The translations under genes were made by a program, and so were the position numbers. A stretch of DNA of 64,000 nt from Hemicordylus capensis (lineage: Eukaryota; Chordata; Lepidosauria; Squamata; Cordylidae): the NCBI RefSeq assembly GCF_027244095.1, contig NC_069661.1, positions 12,224,001 through 12,288,000 on the forward strand. The letters run 5' to 3'. The notes under the pieces are model-generated. The model was given only the letters and a program-made list of their open reading frames with translations. It had not been told where the DNA came from and ran no database searches. Positions 48,805 to 60,340 of this stretch are shown piece by piece; the first letter of the stretch is position 1; every line of letters starts with the position of its first letter.

Positions 48805-48945
48805 CTAGATCAGTGTTTGCATTGACTGGGGTTTCAGACAGGGGTCTTCCCAGCCCTGCTTTCTGAGATGCCAGGGATTGAAGCTGGGACCTTCTTCATG
48901 CAAAGCAGGTGCTCTTTCACTGAGCTGCAGCCCCCGCCCCCCACT
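48805..48945 (-). mobile_element. 5S/tRNA SINE, tRNA part
   Basis: Reverse complement shows an A box (GCAGCTCAGTGAAAGAGC) and a B-box region (GGTCCCAGCTTCAATCCCTG). The CR1-like tail is mostly missing. Confidence 0.65.
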
Positions 48946-49296
48946 TTGAACTTATTGGCAGCAGCATCCTCCGTTATTGGTCATTTCGTCTTCAATTAAG
49001 GCCTTAAACTTGTGCAAACATGCTGCATTCATAATTGCACTCCATCACAGAGTTTGAAGCTTTACCATTGCACAAGCTACAATAATCCACCAATCCTTGT
49101 TTCCGTACTGCTAAAACAGTAAATCAGCAGATGAATGCAACAGAGCTCACAAAAGAGATCTACATGCTGGAAGCTTTTCACACAGAGCTTTTAAAGCCCT
49201 TTAGCTGGCATCTCATCCAGAATGGAAGGTGTATGTCCACGTATTGGGCAGATTTACCCCCCAAGCTCCCTGTAAGCTATCAGGCAGCAGTTTGTT
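48946..49296. other. No gene seen
   Basis: Unassigned. TTTTAAAGCCCTTTA...CTGGCATCTCATCCAGAATG here recurs diverged near 52290-52335, so a dispersed repeat is likely. Confidence 0.3.
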
Positions 49297-49555
49297 TGTT
49301 TTGTTTGTTTATTTGATTTCTATACTGCCCCCTTCCAAAAATGGCTCAGGGCAGTTTACACAGAGAAAGAATACATAAATAAGATGGATCCCTGTCCCCA
49401 AAGGGCTCAAAATCTAAAAAGAAATGTCAGATAGACACCAGCGACAGTCACTGAAAGTACAGTACTGGGGGTGGATAGGGCCTGTTACTTTCCCGCTGCT
49501 CAATAAAGAGAATCACCACGTTAAAAGGTGCCTCGTTGCCAAGTTAGCAGGGGTT
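49297..49555 (-). repeat. Repeat X copy
   Basis: TTTCTATACTGCCCCCTTCC, CCTGTCCCCAAAGGGCTCAA, TCTAAAAAGAAATGTCAGAT and CACGTTAAAAGGTGCCTCGT are the reverse complement of repeat X. Confidence 0.65.
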
Positions 49556-50099
49556 CACACACAATCCAGGTTTTTCACTGCACGATAAGAGTGCAGGAAA
49601 TCACTGCATTATAAATTGGGTATAAATTACCCGATTTATATCTGGGGTGGGGGAAAAATCCACTTTTTGCATCAAGTTTTGAGGATAACTTTGAGTTTGC
49701 AGTAAAGCCTTGCAGAAAACTCTTGGGAAAGCCTTCTGTGTGGAGGACTCCCTGGTAAACCTTCTCAGTGTCAGAACACAGTTCTGCACACATAATGGAA
49801 TCTGAAACCTTTGCTGGAATCACGTTTTAGAACCCACCCAGAAGCCATGGCCTTAGCTTCTAGGGAGGAAGTGCTCAGAATGGATATACTTTTTTCCTTT
49901 TGCTCCATTTCACAGCATGCAGCCCATGTGAGCCTTATGGAGCACCTCCATGTAAGACTGGGAGCCTCTGCCAGTTCCCTTCCCATCACTGGTTGCCCAG
50001 CAGTGGCTGAGCTGCCTTCGTGTGGCACATGCCCATAAGTACTGCCTGTAACAAAAATGACCAGGATATGTAAATACAGTGATAGAGCCAGTGCTTAAA
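49556..50099. other. No gene seen
   Basis: Unassigned; frames of up to 85 codons have no known motif. Confidence 0.3.
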
Positions 50100-50248
50100 G
50101 CCGGGCTGTGCAACTTTGGCCCTCCTGCAGATGTTGGACTACAACTCACATCATGTGGGCTGGACTAGTGGCCTCTGTGACTGGGGATGATAAGAAATGT
50201 AGTCCAAAAACAGCTGGAGGGACAAAGTTGTGCAGCCCTGGTGTAAGG
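50100..50248. mobile_element. Fold-back element
   Basis: GGGCTGTGCAACTTTGGCCC at the left end pairs with GGGACAAAGTTGTGCAGCCC at the right end; inner arms carry GGACTACAACTC. Confidence 0.75.
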
Positions 50249-50488
50249 AGACTACTCAAGTGGACCTAATATGTATTGACAGTCAGGAGCTCATGAAGAA
50301 ATGATGGCTAATACTGTACTGCTTAACAACCGAATATGTTACCCCGGATATGTTTTTTTAACCAAATACTTCTGTGCATGACAGAGGGGAATCTAGGGAA
50401 AATAGCACCTAGGGCAAGCACTGAAATTGTGCCCCTGTCCAAACAGGGATGATGGGACTTGTAGTCAACAATATCTGGAAAACCCTGT

Positions 50489-51300
50489 TACATAAGAACA
50501 GCCCTGCTGGATCAGGCCCAAGGCCCATCTAGTCCAGCATCCTGTTTCGCACAGTGGCCCACCAGATGCCGCTGGAAGCACACAGGCAGGAGTTGAGGGC
50601 ATGCCCTCTCACCTGCCATTACTCCCCTGCAACTGGTACTCAGAGGCACCCTGCCCTTGAGGCAGGAGGTGGCCTACAGCCCTCTGACTAGTAGTCATTG
50701 ATAGACCTCTGCTCCATGAAGTCATCCAAACCCCTCTTAAAGCCATCCAGGTTGTTGGCTGTCACCACATCCTGTGGCAGAGAGTTCCACAAGTGGATCA
50801 CGCGTTGTGTGAAAAAGTACTTCCGTTTGTTGGTCCTAGACCTTCTGGCAATCAATTTCATGGAGTGACCCCTGGTTCTAGTGTTGTGTGAGAGGAAAAA
50901 GAATCTCTCTCTCTCCACTTTCTCCACACCATGCATGATTTTATAGACCTCTATCATGTCTCCCTGCAGTCGTCTTTTTTCTAAACTAAAAAGCCCCAGG
51001 TGTTGTAGTCTTGCCTCATAGGAAAGGTGCTCTAGGCCCCTGATTATCTTGGTTGCCCTTTTCTGTACCTTCTCCAGTTCAACAATGTCCTTTTTAAGAT
51101 GTGGTGACCAGAACTGTACGCAGTACTCCAAGTGTGGTCGCACCATAGTTTTGTATAAGGGCATTATAATGTTAGCCATTTTATTTTCAATCCCCTTCCT
51201 AATGATCCCTAGCATGGAATTTGCCTTTTTCACAGCTGCCGCACATTGAGTCGACAACGAGCTGTCAACCACAACCTCAAGATCCCTCTCCTGGTCCGTC
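50489..51300 (-). mobile_element. CR1-clade LINE, C-terminal part and 3' end
   Basis: Same family as 1-1670 in the opposite direction, from CATAAGAACAGCCCTGCTGG (3' end) to CCTCTCCTGGTCCGTC. It is the best kept CR1 copy here. A fold-back arm (50440-50488) abuts its 3' end. Confidence 0.88.
50688..51272 (-). CDS. CR1 LINE polyprotein C-terminus, open
   Basis: A 194-codon frame: AAAVKKANSMLGIIRKGIEN, VRPHLEYCVQFWSPHLKKD, KVQKRATKIIRGLEHLSYEA, LGLFSLEKRRLQGDMIEVYK, LWNSLPQDVVTANNLDGFKR, ending RSINDY. This is the region after the reverse transcriptase catalytic core. It is a 5' truncated remnant and not a host gene. Confidence 0.85.
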   Translation of the reverse strand: MVDSSLSTQCAAAVKKANSMLGIIRKGIENKMANIIMPLYKTMVRPHLEYCVQFWSPHLKKDIVELEKVQKRATKIIRGLEHLSYEARLQHLGLFSLEKRRLQGDMIEVYKIMHGVEKVERERFFFLSHNTRTRGHSMKLIARRSRTNKRKYFFTQRVIHLWNSLPQDVVTANNLDGFKRGLDDFMEQRSINDY

Positions 51301-51916
51301 TGTTAAAAGGAACACTGTACCTACTAGACTTGGTTGTTGATCAAAACCTGAGCCATCTCTGTAAAAGACTTAGAACAACAGTCAGGAGTTATGCGAGGAT
51401 TCCAAGTGTCATTTTCTCTGTCTCATCTCATTCTTTTTAAAAAACATGACTTTGTCCTAGAAGATCACCTGCCCAAATAGCCACTAGCAAAATAGGGGAA
51501 GAAGAAGGTGGTGGTGGGGTGTGTGTCTATAAACCAGTGAATGATTCCTGCCAGCCTTTGTCTTATGATGACTGTTGGCTCATGATGGGGTATATGTGCA
51601 TTCACCACACCAGTGCTTACTTTGACACCAAGAGGGAGGAGGATACATTAGTTTGCCACACTAGACAGAGGCATTTGCAACAGGAGCAGACAGCCAGGTT
51701 CTGCCAGGGCCAAAAGCAGCCCCTGCCAGACTAAGAAATCATTGTAATTTGCCCCTTCCTGTCACAAGCAGTGTGCTGTTCTTTTATTATTGACTCTAAC
51801 TCTCAGATATCCCAGTCACGGATGGAAAATTCAGGGTCAATTTACAAGAGACACATTTTCTACATGGAAGTTTCTTCTGTGCAGGTGTTGTGCAGAAACC
51901 CAGGTGTAGTGACCGC
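51301..51916. other. No gene seen
   Basis: Unassigned between the CR1 and the hAT-like end at 51917. Confidence 0.25.
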
Positions 51917-53171
51917 CAGGGGCATAGCAAGGTTGGAATGGGCCAAGATGAGATTTTAAAATGGGCCCCCAGCCCCTCAAAGTCCAGGGCCTCCACACAC
52001 CCCAGGCCCCCAAGGATTTAAGTCTGATATTTCAAAATACGTATGCTGCCTGGAAATACATTTCACTGAATACACACATGCACACTTCACAGTATATAGC
52101 GATATACATTGAGTACTATATATTTGTGCTACTTTTAATGCCTAGAACACACTAGAAACACTAATTATTAAAATGGCCCCCTCGCTGCAGATTAGCAAAG
52201 GAGACTTTCAGCCATGCAGTGTGAGCCTATGTATGTTTTCTCCGAATTCTGAACAAATTCAGTAAAGTTTGATCCCAGGAGGTTTTTCACAGGAGGCTTT
52301 TAAAGCCCTTTACCACATCTCCTCTGGAATGGAGGTGCTGCATTCACATGTTGGCCAGATTTACCCTGAAGTCCCTGTGAGTTATTGGAGAGCAGTTCAC
52401 ACACAAGGAAAATAAAATAAAATAAAATAAATAAAATAAAAGCACCACACATGCTTCACAGTTCTCACTAAGACCTTCTGGGTTGCAAAACAACTTGAAC
52501 ATAAGTGCATTTATGAATGAATGAATGAATGAATAAATATAATATTGTTTGTTCCAGAAGTTCTTGTAATTTTCTGCCATGAAACAAGCCACTTATAGGC
52601 CTTTTTAGATAGTTTTTGTTTTTAAAGCCAGCAATTTTTTCAATCTGTTTTAAATTAAATATTCAGAGACTTCTCAGTCTTCCCCCCCACCCCCACATAT
52701 CAAAACCCTATGGCAAGCTGATCCCTATATACCCAGGGTGGGGGAACCACAAAAAGTGATTCACAGTCTACCTTGCAAAAGCTGTGCTGGATGGTCTGGG
52801 CAGAGGGTCTTCTGCAGAGAAAACTGCCTGCCTCCTTCCTGGCTTCCTGCCTCCCTTGGGGCCTGCCGGGTTCAAGCTTCAGGGAGGTCTGCATGGAGGG
52901 AGGCCTCTCTGGAAGCCCCGCCCACCCACCTGCTGATCAGCTGAGAGGCAGGGAGAGAAGAGCTCTGCAGTTTGCAGGACCTTCAGATCCTAGGACCCGC
53001 CGATCCTCGGCCAGAGCCAGAGGGCAAGGCAAGCAGGATGGCAAGTGGCTGAGGGGCCCTGGGGTTGGGCAAGTGGGCAATGGAGTGGGGGTGGCAGGCA
53101 CTGGCATGGCGCCCCCTCCTTAGTGGCGCCTAGGGCACATGCCCTGGCTGCCCCCCACAGTTACGCCCATG
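51917..53171. mobile_element. Possible hAT-type element (about 1.25 kb) with later insertions
   Basis: Left end CAGGGGCATAGCAAGGTTGG; right end complement CATGGGCGTAACTGTGGGGG. Both resemble the ends of the hAT element at 62325-62799 (CAGGGGCGTA...). No clear 8-bp target duplication is seen (GTGACCGC versus GTGCATGA), so the two ends may belong to different copies. No transposase is recognised. Confidence 0.35.
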
Positions 53172-53422
53172 GTGCATGAAACAGGGATTCTATATTCTCA
53201 GTGAAAAATGAACAAACAAAATGGCCATATTAAAAAGAAAGGGCAGGAAATAGCCCAATAAAGTCTCAATCCTACCTGTAACACCTGGATGCAGATACCA
53301 ATGAAATTCATGAGACCCACTTCTGAGAAGACAGGCTTAGCAAGACATTTGCAGCCAAGGCTGACCCACCTCTGTTTTCCATCAGAGCTACTGTTGCCCC
53401 CATGGTCCCACGTTGCTGTGTC

Positions 53423-53575
53423 ATGCCCTTCCCAGAGTGGCCCCAATCCCTAAGGGCAAAATCTTGCAGTGCTCACACATGTAGTCTCACATTCACATGC
53501 AAACCAGGGTGGACCCTGCATAGCAAAGGGGACAATTCACGCTTGCTACCACAAGACTGGCTCGCCTCTTTCATT
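53423..53575 (-). mobile_element. 5S/tRNA SINE, head part
   Basis: Reverse complement holds AAGACTGG-type head, the 5S block (TTTGCTATGCAGGGTCCACC) and CTGGTTTGCATGTGAATGTG. The tail is missing. Confidence 0.7.
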
Positions 53576-53710
53576 GATCCATATGGACCCCTATTAGTGG
53601 GTTTCAAACTGCTCTGAAGAGCCTGGGTGTTTCATTAAGGAACTCAGAGGAGCTTTCCTGAAAAGTGGTTTATCACTGCCGTTGATTATCTTCTACACTG
53701 TGCACTTCCC

Positions 53711-54170
53711 AGGGGCGGAACGGGTTCAAAGAACTCAGGCCACCGCATCTTGCACCCCAGCCACGCCCCCTGCATCTGACACTAGACAGGGGGCGTGGTT
53801 TGGCTCGCGAACAGGGCCGTGCAGCCCTGTTTGCAAAAGAATTGGCCCATGCCATGATCACAGCACGGCCAGAGCGGCTCCTGGCCATGCTGCAAACATG
53901 GCGTGGGCCTATCTTGCTTGCCCTATTTGCGAGCTACATCCAGCCAATGCCGCATTTGCAGCGTGGCCAGGAGTGACTCTTTTAAAGGCAGGGAGAGCTG
54001 CTCTGCCGGCACTGTGAGTGCGGCACTGGCTGATCTTGCTCGCAAATGGGGCTGTGCTGCCCCGTTTGTGAGCTAAACTATGCCCCCTGCACCTGATGTC
54101 AGACACAGGGGGCGTGGCTAACCTTTGCCCCCTGCATCTGACATCAGACACTGGTGAGTGGGTGGCGTTA
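53711..54170. repeat. GC-rich block with repeated hairpin GCCCCCTGCATCTGAC
   Basis: CCACGCCCCCTGCATCTGAC...ACAGGGGGCGTGG at 53761-53800 is a hairpin, and related copies start near 54069 and 54126. TTTGCAAAAGAATTGG, CGCAAATGGGGC and similar phrases recur. Possibly a degraded GC-rich transposon; CAGGGGCGGAAC at its left end is hAT-like. Confidence 0.45.
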
Positions 54171-54309
54171 GGGGGGCTGTGGCACTGACCTCCCTCCTCC
54201 ACTGACACTTCCCCAAGGAGAGTGTTGGGTATTTCTTGGGTGTCCTGCTGCCTGGCCAAGCAGACCACGTGAACTGACTACACACTGCCAGAACATCTTC
54301 TGAAATTAT

Positions 54310-54660
54310 TATTTTTTTAATATTGTTTTATTGTTTTAGAAAGATATAAACAAAGAGAAATAAGAAACAGAAAAGAAAAGAGAAACAAGGATCAGAATAC
54401 TCAAACCCAGCAATTACAAAGATTCTCAATATAGTCTATATACCTTGACCTTAATTCCTTCAGCCAACATATCTCCCCCACCTCCGCACTCTACACATTA
54501 CTGAGTACAGAAATGAAACAATGATATTCTTGCTGTCTGCATTAATTTCTTCTACAAAGAAAAGCCATACCTCAGATGGGGTACCAATCCTTGCAATATA
54601 TTATATTGAATAAATGGTTCCCACACTTGAAAGAAAGAAATCCCTAGATCTATTTCTAAT
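54310..54660 (-). mobile_element. L1-like LINE, 3' end
   Basis: The minus strand reads a C-terminal phrase like VWEPFIQYNILQGLVPHL followed by an AT-rich 3' region with TATATCTTTCTAAAACAATA and an A-rich end. This fits the end of an L1 second open frame. The more inward part (54660-54900) is not identified. Confidence 0.45.
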
Positions 54661-55097
54661 ATACGTAATTATTTTGGCCATTGATGCATATTCCCAAAGT
54701 TTGAGATGCTAGTCATCTAAAGTTAGAATCAAATTTGTTGTCCAACAGGAAGCATAAAGGATTCTTGCCACCGTTATCATATATAAAGAAAGTTCTGTAT
54801 GTTTTGCAGGAATATGTGGTTTAGTAAAATTGAACATGAACATTTCCGGAAGAAAGGGGAAGTTTATATGCAAAATTTGCTGCATCTTGGAATGTATTGT
54901 TTCTTCTGGAATCCTTGATTACCTGCAGGGGTTTCTCTGAAGGCAACCTGATGATGAAAGGCTTCCTCCAATGATAGAAAGAGTTGAAGGGGGAATCATT
55001 ACTTTGAATTTATTGAGCATATGAGATGTAGAAACAAGCTGCAAATTAAGATTCCCTGCCTAGCCCAGCTATAATTGGATAACTTTGGAAGGTACAG
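54661..55097. other. No gene seen
   Basis: AT-rich; possibly more of the LINE to its left. Confidence 0.25.
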
Positions 55098-55419
55098 CTG
55101 CTTCTTTGCTTCTGTAATTCTCTGCCCTGGGATGTGGTGATGGCCACAAGCTTGGATGGCTTTAAACAGGGCTTAGACAAACTCATGGAGAACAGATCTA
55201 TCAGTGGCTGCTAGTGTGAAGGCTATAGGCCATCTCCAGCCTCAGAGGCAAGATGCCTCTCCATACCAGTTGCAGGAGAGCAAAAGCAAGAGAGAGGGCA
55301 TGCCCTCAGCTCTTGCCTGTGGGCTTCTCAGAAGCATCTGGTGGGTCACTGTGTGAAACAGGATGCTGGACTAGACAGGCCTTGGGACTGATCCAGCAGG
55401 GCTCTTCTTATGTTCTTAA
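55098..55419 (+). mobile_element. CR1-clade LINE, 3' end
   Basis: TTCTCTGCCCTGGGATGTGG, GATGGCTTTAAACAGGGCTT, GGATGCTGGACTAGACAGGC and the end CTTCTTATGTTCTTAA. Confidence 0.85.
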
Positions 55420-55451
55420 CCCTTTTTCCCCACCTGCACACACTATGCCAC

Positions 55452-55605
55452 CTTAAGTGGTGCAGCGGGGAAATGCTTGACTAACAAGAAGGTTGCTAGT
55501 TCGAATCCCCGCTGGTACTATATTGTATTCTACCAAAGAAAACCACAGGGCTCTGTTGGTGCCAGGAATCAAAATCGACTTGATGGCACACTTTACCTGC
55601 ACACA
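55452..55605 (+). mobile_element. Sauria-type SINE fragment
   Basis: tRNA-like AAGTGGTGCAGCGGGGAAAT and B box GTTCGAATCCCCGC, then ATTCTACCAAAGAAAACCAC and the tail AATCAAAATCGACTTGATGG. The middle is deleted compared with 30735-31008. Confidence 0.75.
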
Positions 55606-56464
55606 CTATGACCTCATACCAGTGAACTGTCTCCTGAAGCTGCTTCGCCTCTATGCTGAGACATCTGTTAAAGAGCATTGCTACGCTTCTGTTGCAACTC
55701 TGATTGGGTATTGCTCTGCCCAAGGCCATAGGCCTAGGCAGAGTAATCTAGCCCTAATCTGTTTACTTGGAGGTTAGTCGTACAGTGTTCAGTGGTGTTA
55801 CTCCCATGTGTAACAACTGCAGCCTCCTTCAGGGAAGAAATTAGTTCTTTCTGAGCACGTAAGAAAGCTTTAGGCGTGCAGTGATCAAATAACTGATCAA
55901 AATTCTTGCATGCCAGGAAAAGACATAATTGTGCCCGGCATGACTCTCGCCAAAAGCTGGGAAAGTAAGACTAAGAGTCAAACTGCATGTTAAAAGAAAT
56001 GTCTGAGCGCTTATGTCTGATTAGTGCTTGGGTTCTCCAGTGTCTATAGCTATCGTGAGGGGGGCAGATCAAAGCACGGGCAGGAGCGATCTGCTGTGGG
56101 GCTGCTATTTACATGATTAAAGTACAGAAGAGTTAAATGCATGCTGCTTGTAGTGTTTAATGTGACGCTTGGTCTCCAAAAGAGGAATACTTTAAAGGTT
56201 GGGTGAATCATGTTATGAATATAAAATGTCTACAATCAGGTTCAGGCTGGAAGAATGGATGTAGTCCTGCCATTGGAGACTCAGCAGGGTTCCCAGTGGG
56301 ATTTGGCAATGGTGGCTGTAGACAGCAAGAGTTGCAGCCCAACATCTGAGGAACCCCCGGTCTGTCGTACTAGGCATATAGCTTTGGCCCTTGAACTACA
56401 GTTCTCATCATCCCCAGCTGTTGTGGCCAATAGTTGGGTGCGATGGGTGTTGTAGTCCAACTAA
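55606..56464. other. One fold-back arm, otherwise no gene seen
   Basis: A diverged fold-back element at about 56390-56464 (GAACTACAGTTCTCATCATC). No ferritin exon 1 or 2 of copy E was found. Confidence 0.35.
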
Positions 56465-56702
56465 TTGAGCAAAGAGGCACCTTTTTAAAGTGGCGATTCT
56501 CTTTATTGAGCAGGGGGAGAGCAGCTAGCCCTATCCATCCCCAGCACAGCATCCCTCCAGTGGCTGTTGCTGGTGTCTATCTTATGTTTCTTTTTTAGAT
56601 AGTGAGCCCTTTGGGGGACAGAGAACAATTTTATTTATATCTGTGTAAACGCTTTGGGAACTTTTGTTGAAAAGCAGTATATAAATGTATTTGTATTTGT
56701 AT
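56465..56702 (+). repeat. Repeat X copy
   Basis: GCAAAGAGGCACCTTTTTAA, GGAGAGCAGCTAGCCCTATC, GGCTGTTGCTGGTGTCTATC, AGCCCTTTGGGGGACAG and AGCAGTATATAAATG. Confidence 0.7.
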
Positions 56703-56865
56703 GGAGGGGGTGGCTTCAGCTGTGCAGCCCTGCTTTAAATGGTTGAATAAGCAGGTAAGCTTGAAAGCAGTGATTGAGCTCTGGTATCCTGTGTCTGCTA
56801 GCTGATTGAAGCATTTTTTTTTTTACTCCTCTCCTTCATGGTCTTTGACAAACTCTCTTCCACAG

Positions 56866-56990
56866 AAGCCAGAGCTGGACGAGCGGGGCTTAGCCTGGAA
56901 GCCCCGGAGAAGGCCCTGCAGCTGGAGGAGAGGGTGAACCAGGTCCTGCTGGATCTGCACAAGCTGGCAACAGAGGAGGGAGACCCCCAT
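56866..56990 (+). pseudogene. Ferritin copy E, exon 3 relic
   Basis: Acceptor CACAG at 56861-56865. KPELDERG, then a 1-nt loss, then in the next frame SLEAPEKALQLEERVNQVLL and DLHKLATEEGDPH. Length 125 nt against 126. The donor reads GTGTGA. About 110 bp of the following intron (GTGTGTGGTGTGAACTGCTA..., about 57040-57140) also matches the intron after exon 3 in copy B, so a block of gene was duplicated. No other exon is found. Confidence 0.88.
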
Positions 56991-57607
56991 GTGTGAGTGT
57001 ATTAAGGTCCAGTTTTGCATGGCATGGCCAGGAAGCTAGACATAGTCTAATGAAGTCCTTTCCCAGAGTGTGTGGTGTGAACTGCTACTGTGCTTTGATC
57101 TAAAAGTACATGGGAGCCCAAAGTACCTAGCCACAGGTGAGGCTGCCCTTGGCAACAATGCATGCCTCCTTAAAAGAAGTCTTTGAATGTGGATAGTTCT
57201 GCATCTGGTGCAATTGGATCAGTCAACTCCATCCTTGGCAGAGATGCCACTCTGAAAAGGGCGGAGTTGAATGAGCCGGTTCTGCCAGATGCCAAAATAT
57301 CTGCATCGGATGGCCTCGGAGAGGGCAGACCCAAAACAGACTTGCAGTGAGCAGGCTTTACACGACACTTGCTCCTTCAGTGGACACCTGGGTGTTCCTA
57401 AATTTGCACACTATATTGGGATCTCTCCTATATGTAAAAAAGCTAAAATGTATTTTCAGCTGTTAGCACAGCTGAAAGTGTCTCTGGGAAATCTAGGGCT
57501 GTGCTAAACACTTGTGTAACAGGTGAATGTTAGTGATGTGAAAGCTAGAATTCCTGGGATGGGGGTGGAACTTCCTATGAAACCTCCTAAATGGTCATTT
57601 CTGTGTT
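56991..57607. other. Ferritin E intron-like flank
   Basis: Intron homology with copy B up to about 57140; unassigned afterwards. No exon 4. Confidence 0.4.
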
Positions 57608-58140
57608 CTACCTAGAGCACCTTGCTCATGAGGCAAGGCCTCACTTTTAGTCTGGAAAAAAGACGACTGAGGAGAGACATGATAGAGGCTTATAAAACCA
57701 TGCATGGTGTGTAGAAAGAGATATTTTTCTCTCTCGCTCTCACATAACGCTAGAACCAAGAGTCATCTCATGAAATTGCCAAAAAATTTAGGACCAAAAA
57801 AGGAAGTACTTTTTCACACAATGCACAATCAACTTGTGGAATTCTCTGCCACAAGATGTGGTGACAATCAGCAACTAGGATGGCTTTAAGAGGGGTTTGG
57901 ATAAATTCATGGAGGTCTATCAATGGCTACTAGTCAGAGGGCTATAGGCCACCTCCAGCCTCAAAGGCAGGATGCTTCTGAGTCCCAGTTGCAGGGGAGG
58001 AACAGCAGGAGGGAGGGCATGCCCTCAACTCCTGCCTGTGGCTTCCCGCGGCATCTGGTGGGCCACTGTGTGAAATAGGATGCTGGACTAGATGGGCCTC
58101 CTTGGGCTTGATCCAGCAGGGCTGTTCTTATGTTCTTAAG
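57608..58140 (+). mobile_element. CR1-clade LINE, C-terminal part and 3' end
   Basis: TAGAGCACCTTGCTCATGAG, AAAAAGACGACTGAGGAGAG, ATGATAGAGGCTTATAAAAC, TCTCTGCCACAAGATGTGGT and the end TTCTTATGTTCTTAAG. Frames are broken. Confidence 0.85.
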
Positions 58141-60099
58141 GCAGTTTGCTACATTTCGGTGTAGGAGGGAAGGTTGCCAGCAGCATCCTCTTCTCTTCTT
58201 GTGCTTCTTGCAAGCTTTGAAAGGAGTGCGAGGAGAGGTGCTCCTTTCAAAGCCTGCAGGGGTCAAGTCAGTCCCACAAACTGCTCTTATGGGTGGGGGG
58301 TGGGGGTGGCATCCTGCTGCCATCCCAATAATGCACCACCTGAGGTGACTGTCTCACCCAGTGGAGCTCTTTGGACTGGACTTCTGGGCAGAGGTCCAGT
58401 CCCCGGCAGCCCCACGGGTGGGGGGTGGGCTCCAAATGCTGGCCTGGGGACTTCCAAATGCTGAGTTGCCCACTAATCTAAGTGGCAGGATTGTCCGTGC
58501 AAAATATGATATCTCTCGGCAAGTCAGTAGGAAGTATTTTATTCAGAATATCTTCTAAATAATAATGAATGAATGAATGAATGAATGAATGAATAAAAAG
58601 AGTTTCCAGCTTTCCCTGAGCATGCTCTGGTGTGACGTAATAGTGCATTGCAGCTTCTCTGGCAGCAGTGGGGTGGGGGACCCAAAAGGCCTTTAGGTCT
58701 AGGTTCCAAAATTACCTAGGCACACCTCTGGTCACACCTTGCCTCATGAAAGGGCTGCCCCTGGGCAGACGTGGCAGTATGAGTCAGCAGGACCAGCAGA
58801 TACTGTTCCATGTCCCAAGCACACCCTGCATGGATATGTGGGAAAGTGAATGAATGGGCAGTTGCAGAGCCAATACTTGCCACTAGATGGCTCTGTGTAC
58901 CCTTTTAGAGTATCCAAGGCAGAGCTTTCCTTTGTAGGTCCTGGCAGGGTGAGTATTGGTTTGTAGAGCAGACATTGGAATCTTTGTTGAGGATGGATGG
59001 GGAGCACCAGGAGCACTTGTGCTGTCCCACCTTCTATGCATACAGCAGCATGGATCCTACATCCATCCAGTTGTATGTGCACAGGGCTTTCCCCCCACAA
59101 TTGGGGCTCCTGGGTAACACAGAGGTCATATGAAGTGTGGCAAATTTTGTTTCCACATCTCTTTAATTTCATCGGAATGTTGGATGTATCCACTCAGTCA
59201 ACCCCAGATTTGATTAAGCTTAGATTCAGATTATTGTCCTGTTGGGGGGAAAAAATGACGATTTTTGTTCAGATGTACTATAGCGTAACCTCTGGTTGTT
59301 GGACTGAGCCCTAGTGAAACCAGGGAGAGAGTAAAAAATTAATTAATTAATTATTTTTGCAGAGAAGAAAGTTCTTTTTCCCGTGTCATGCTCTTTCCCC
59401 CAAATATCCACTAACTTCTGACCTTTAAAATAGATCATGTCTGCTCTCCCCCGGTGGGATATGTGACCAGCATAAAAAAGGAGCATATTACTCACACTGT
59501 CCTTCTGGTTTGCCTGGCATGCTGGAGTTCTCTTTGCAGAATTTAATACTTTATATTTGATATAAAAATACTGCCAACTTCTCAGCCAGCTTTGGGGAAA
59601 ATGGAACAAGGTGAGATAGATTCATCGTGGACAGATCTTTCAGTAGCCATAAAGGGAAAATACATCACTATAGACACAATATGCAAGACAGAGTAGAGAA
59701 AGAGAATCATATATATGTTCTTCTGAACTCCCAGAGGTATCCATTGGGCTACTCTTTAAACAAAATGCTGGACTAGAGATGAGCCTTGGTTTGATTCATC
59801 AAAGGAATTATTACGGTGGAGAACAGATGATCCATATTATACCCCAGCTCTCTACAGATTTAGTGTCTTTCCCCTTTGGAAATGTTTGTCCATGCAAACT
59901 TTGTGAATTAGCAACAGGCTGGGCCACATACAGAGCACATTGCAGCCTTAGTGAGGAAAATCACAATTGGAAGAACTTTGTAGGTAGATAAAAGTAACTA
60001 CACTATCATCTGCATCCCTGAGCATTAGTATGATGAAAAACACAATCTCAGTTCATCTCTGTTTATCACCTCTACCATTGGGTTTCTTTACCCAGAATC
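58141..60099. other. No gene seen; a hairpin and (AATG)n
   Basis: A 12-bp stem hairpin at about 58212-58250 (CTTTGAAAGGAG...CTCCTTTCAAAG) and (AATG)n at 58563-58596. Minus-strand frames (for example 58744-59193, 149 codons) show no known domain. Confidence 0.3.
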
Positions 60100-60340
60100 A
60101 AATAATTTAAGATTTGGAAATGGCAGTGGAGGTCTTCTAGTCCAACTGAAAAAATCACCTAGTCCTTAGTGTAGGATTCTGCTAAAGCATACCTGATGGC
60201 AATCTAGTCTCTGTTTGGAATCTCCAGCGGAGGAGAGCCTATCACTGCGTGGGGAAAATTGTTCCATAGTTGAGTAGCATTTACAATCTGGAAATTCCTC
60301 CGCGTCTCTATCCTGAATCTGCTTCCTTAAAATTTCAACC
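60100..60340 (-). mobile_element. L2 LINE, 3' end
   Basis: Reverse complement of L2: GAGGTCTTCTAGTCCAACTG, GTGTAGGATTCTGCTAAAGC, GGAATCTCCAGCGGAGGAGA and TCTGGAAATTCCTCCGCGTC. Confidence 0.7.
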
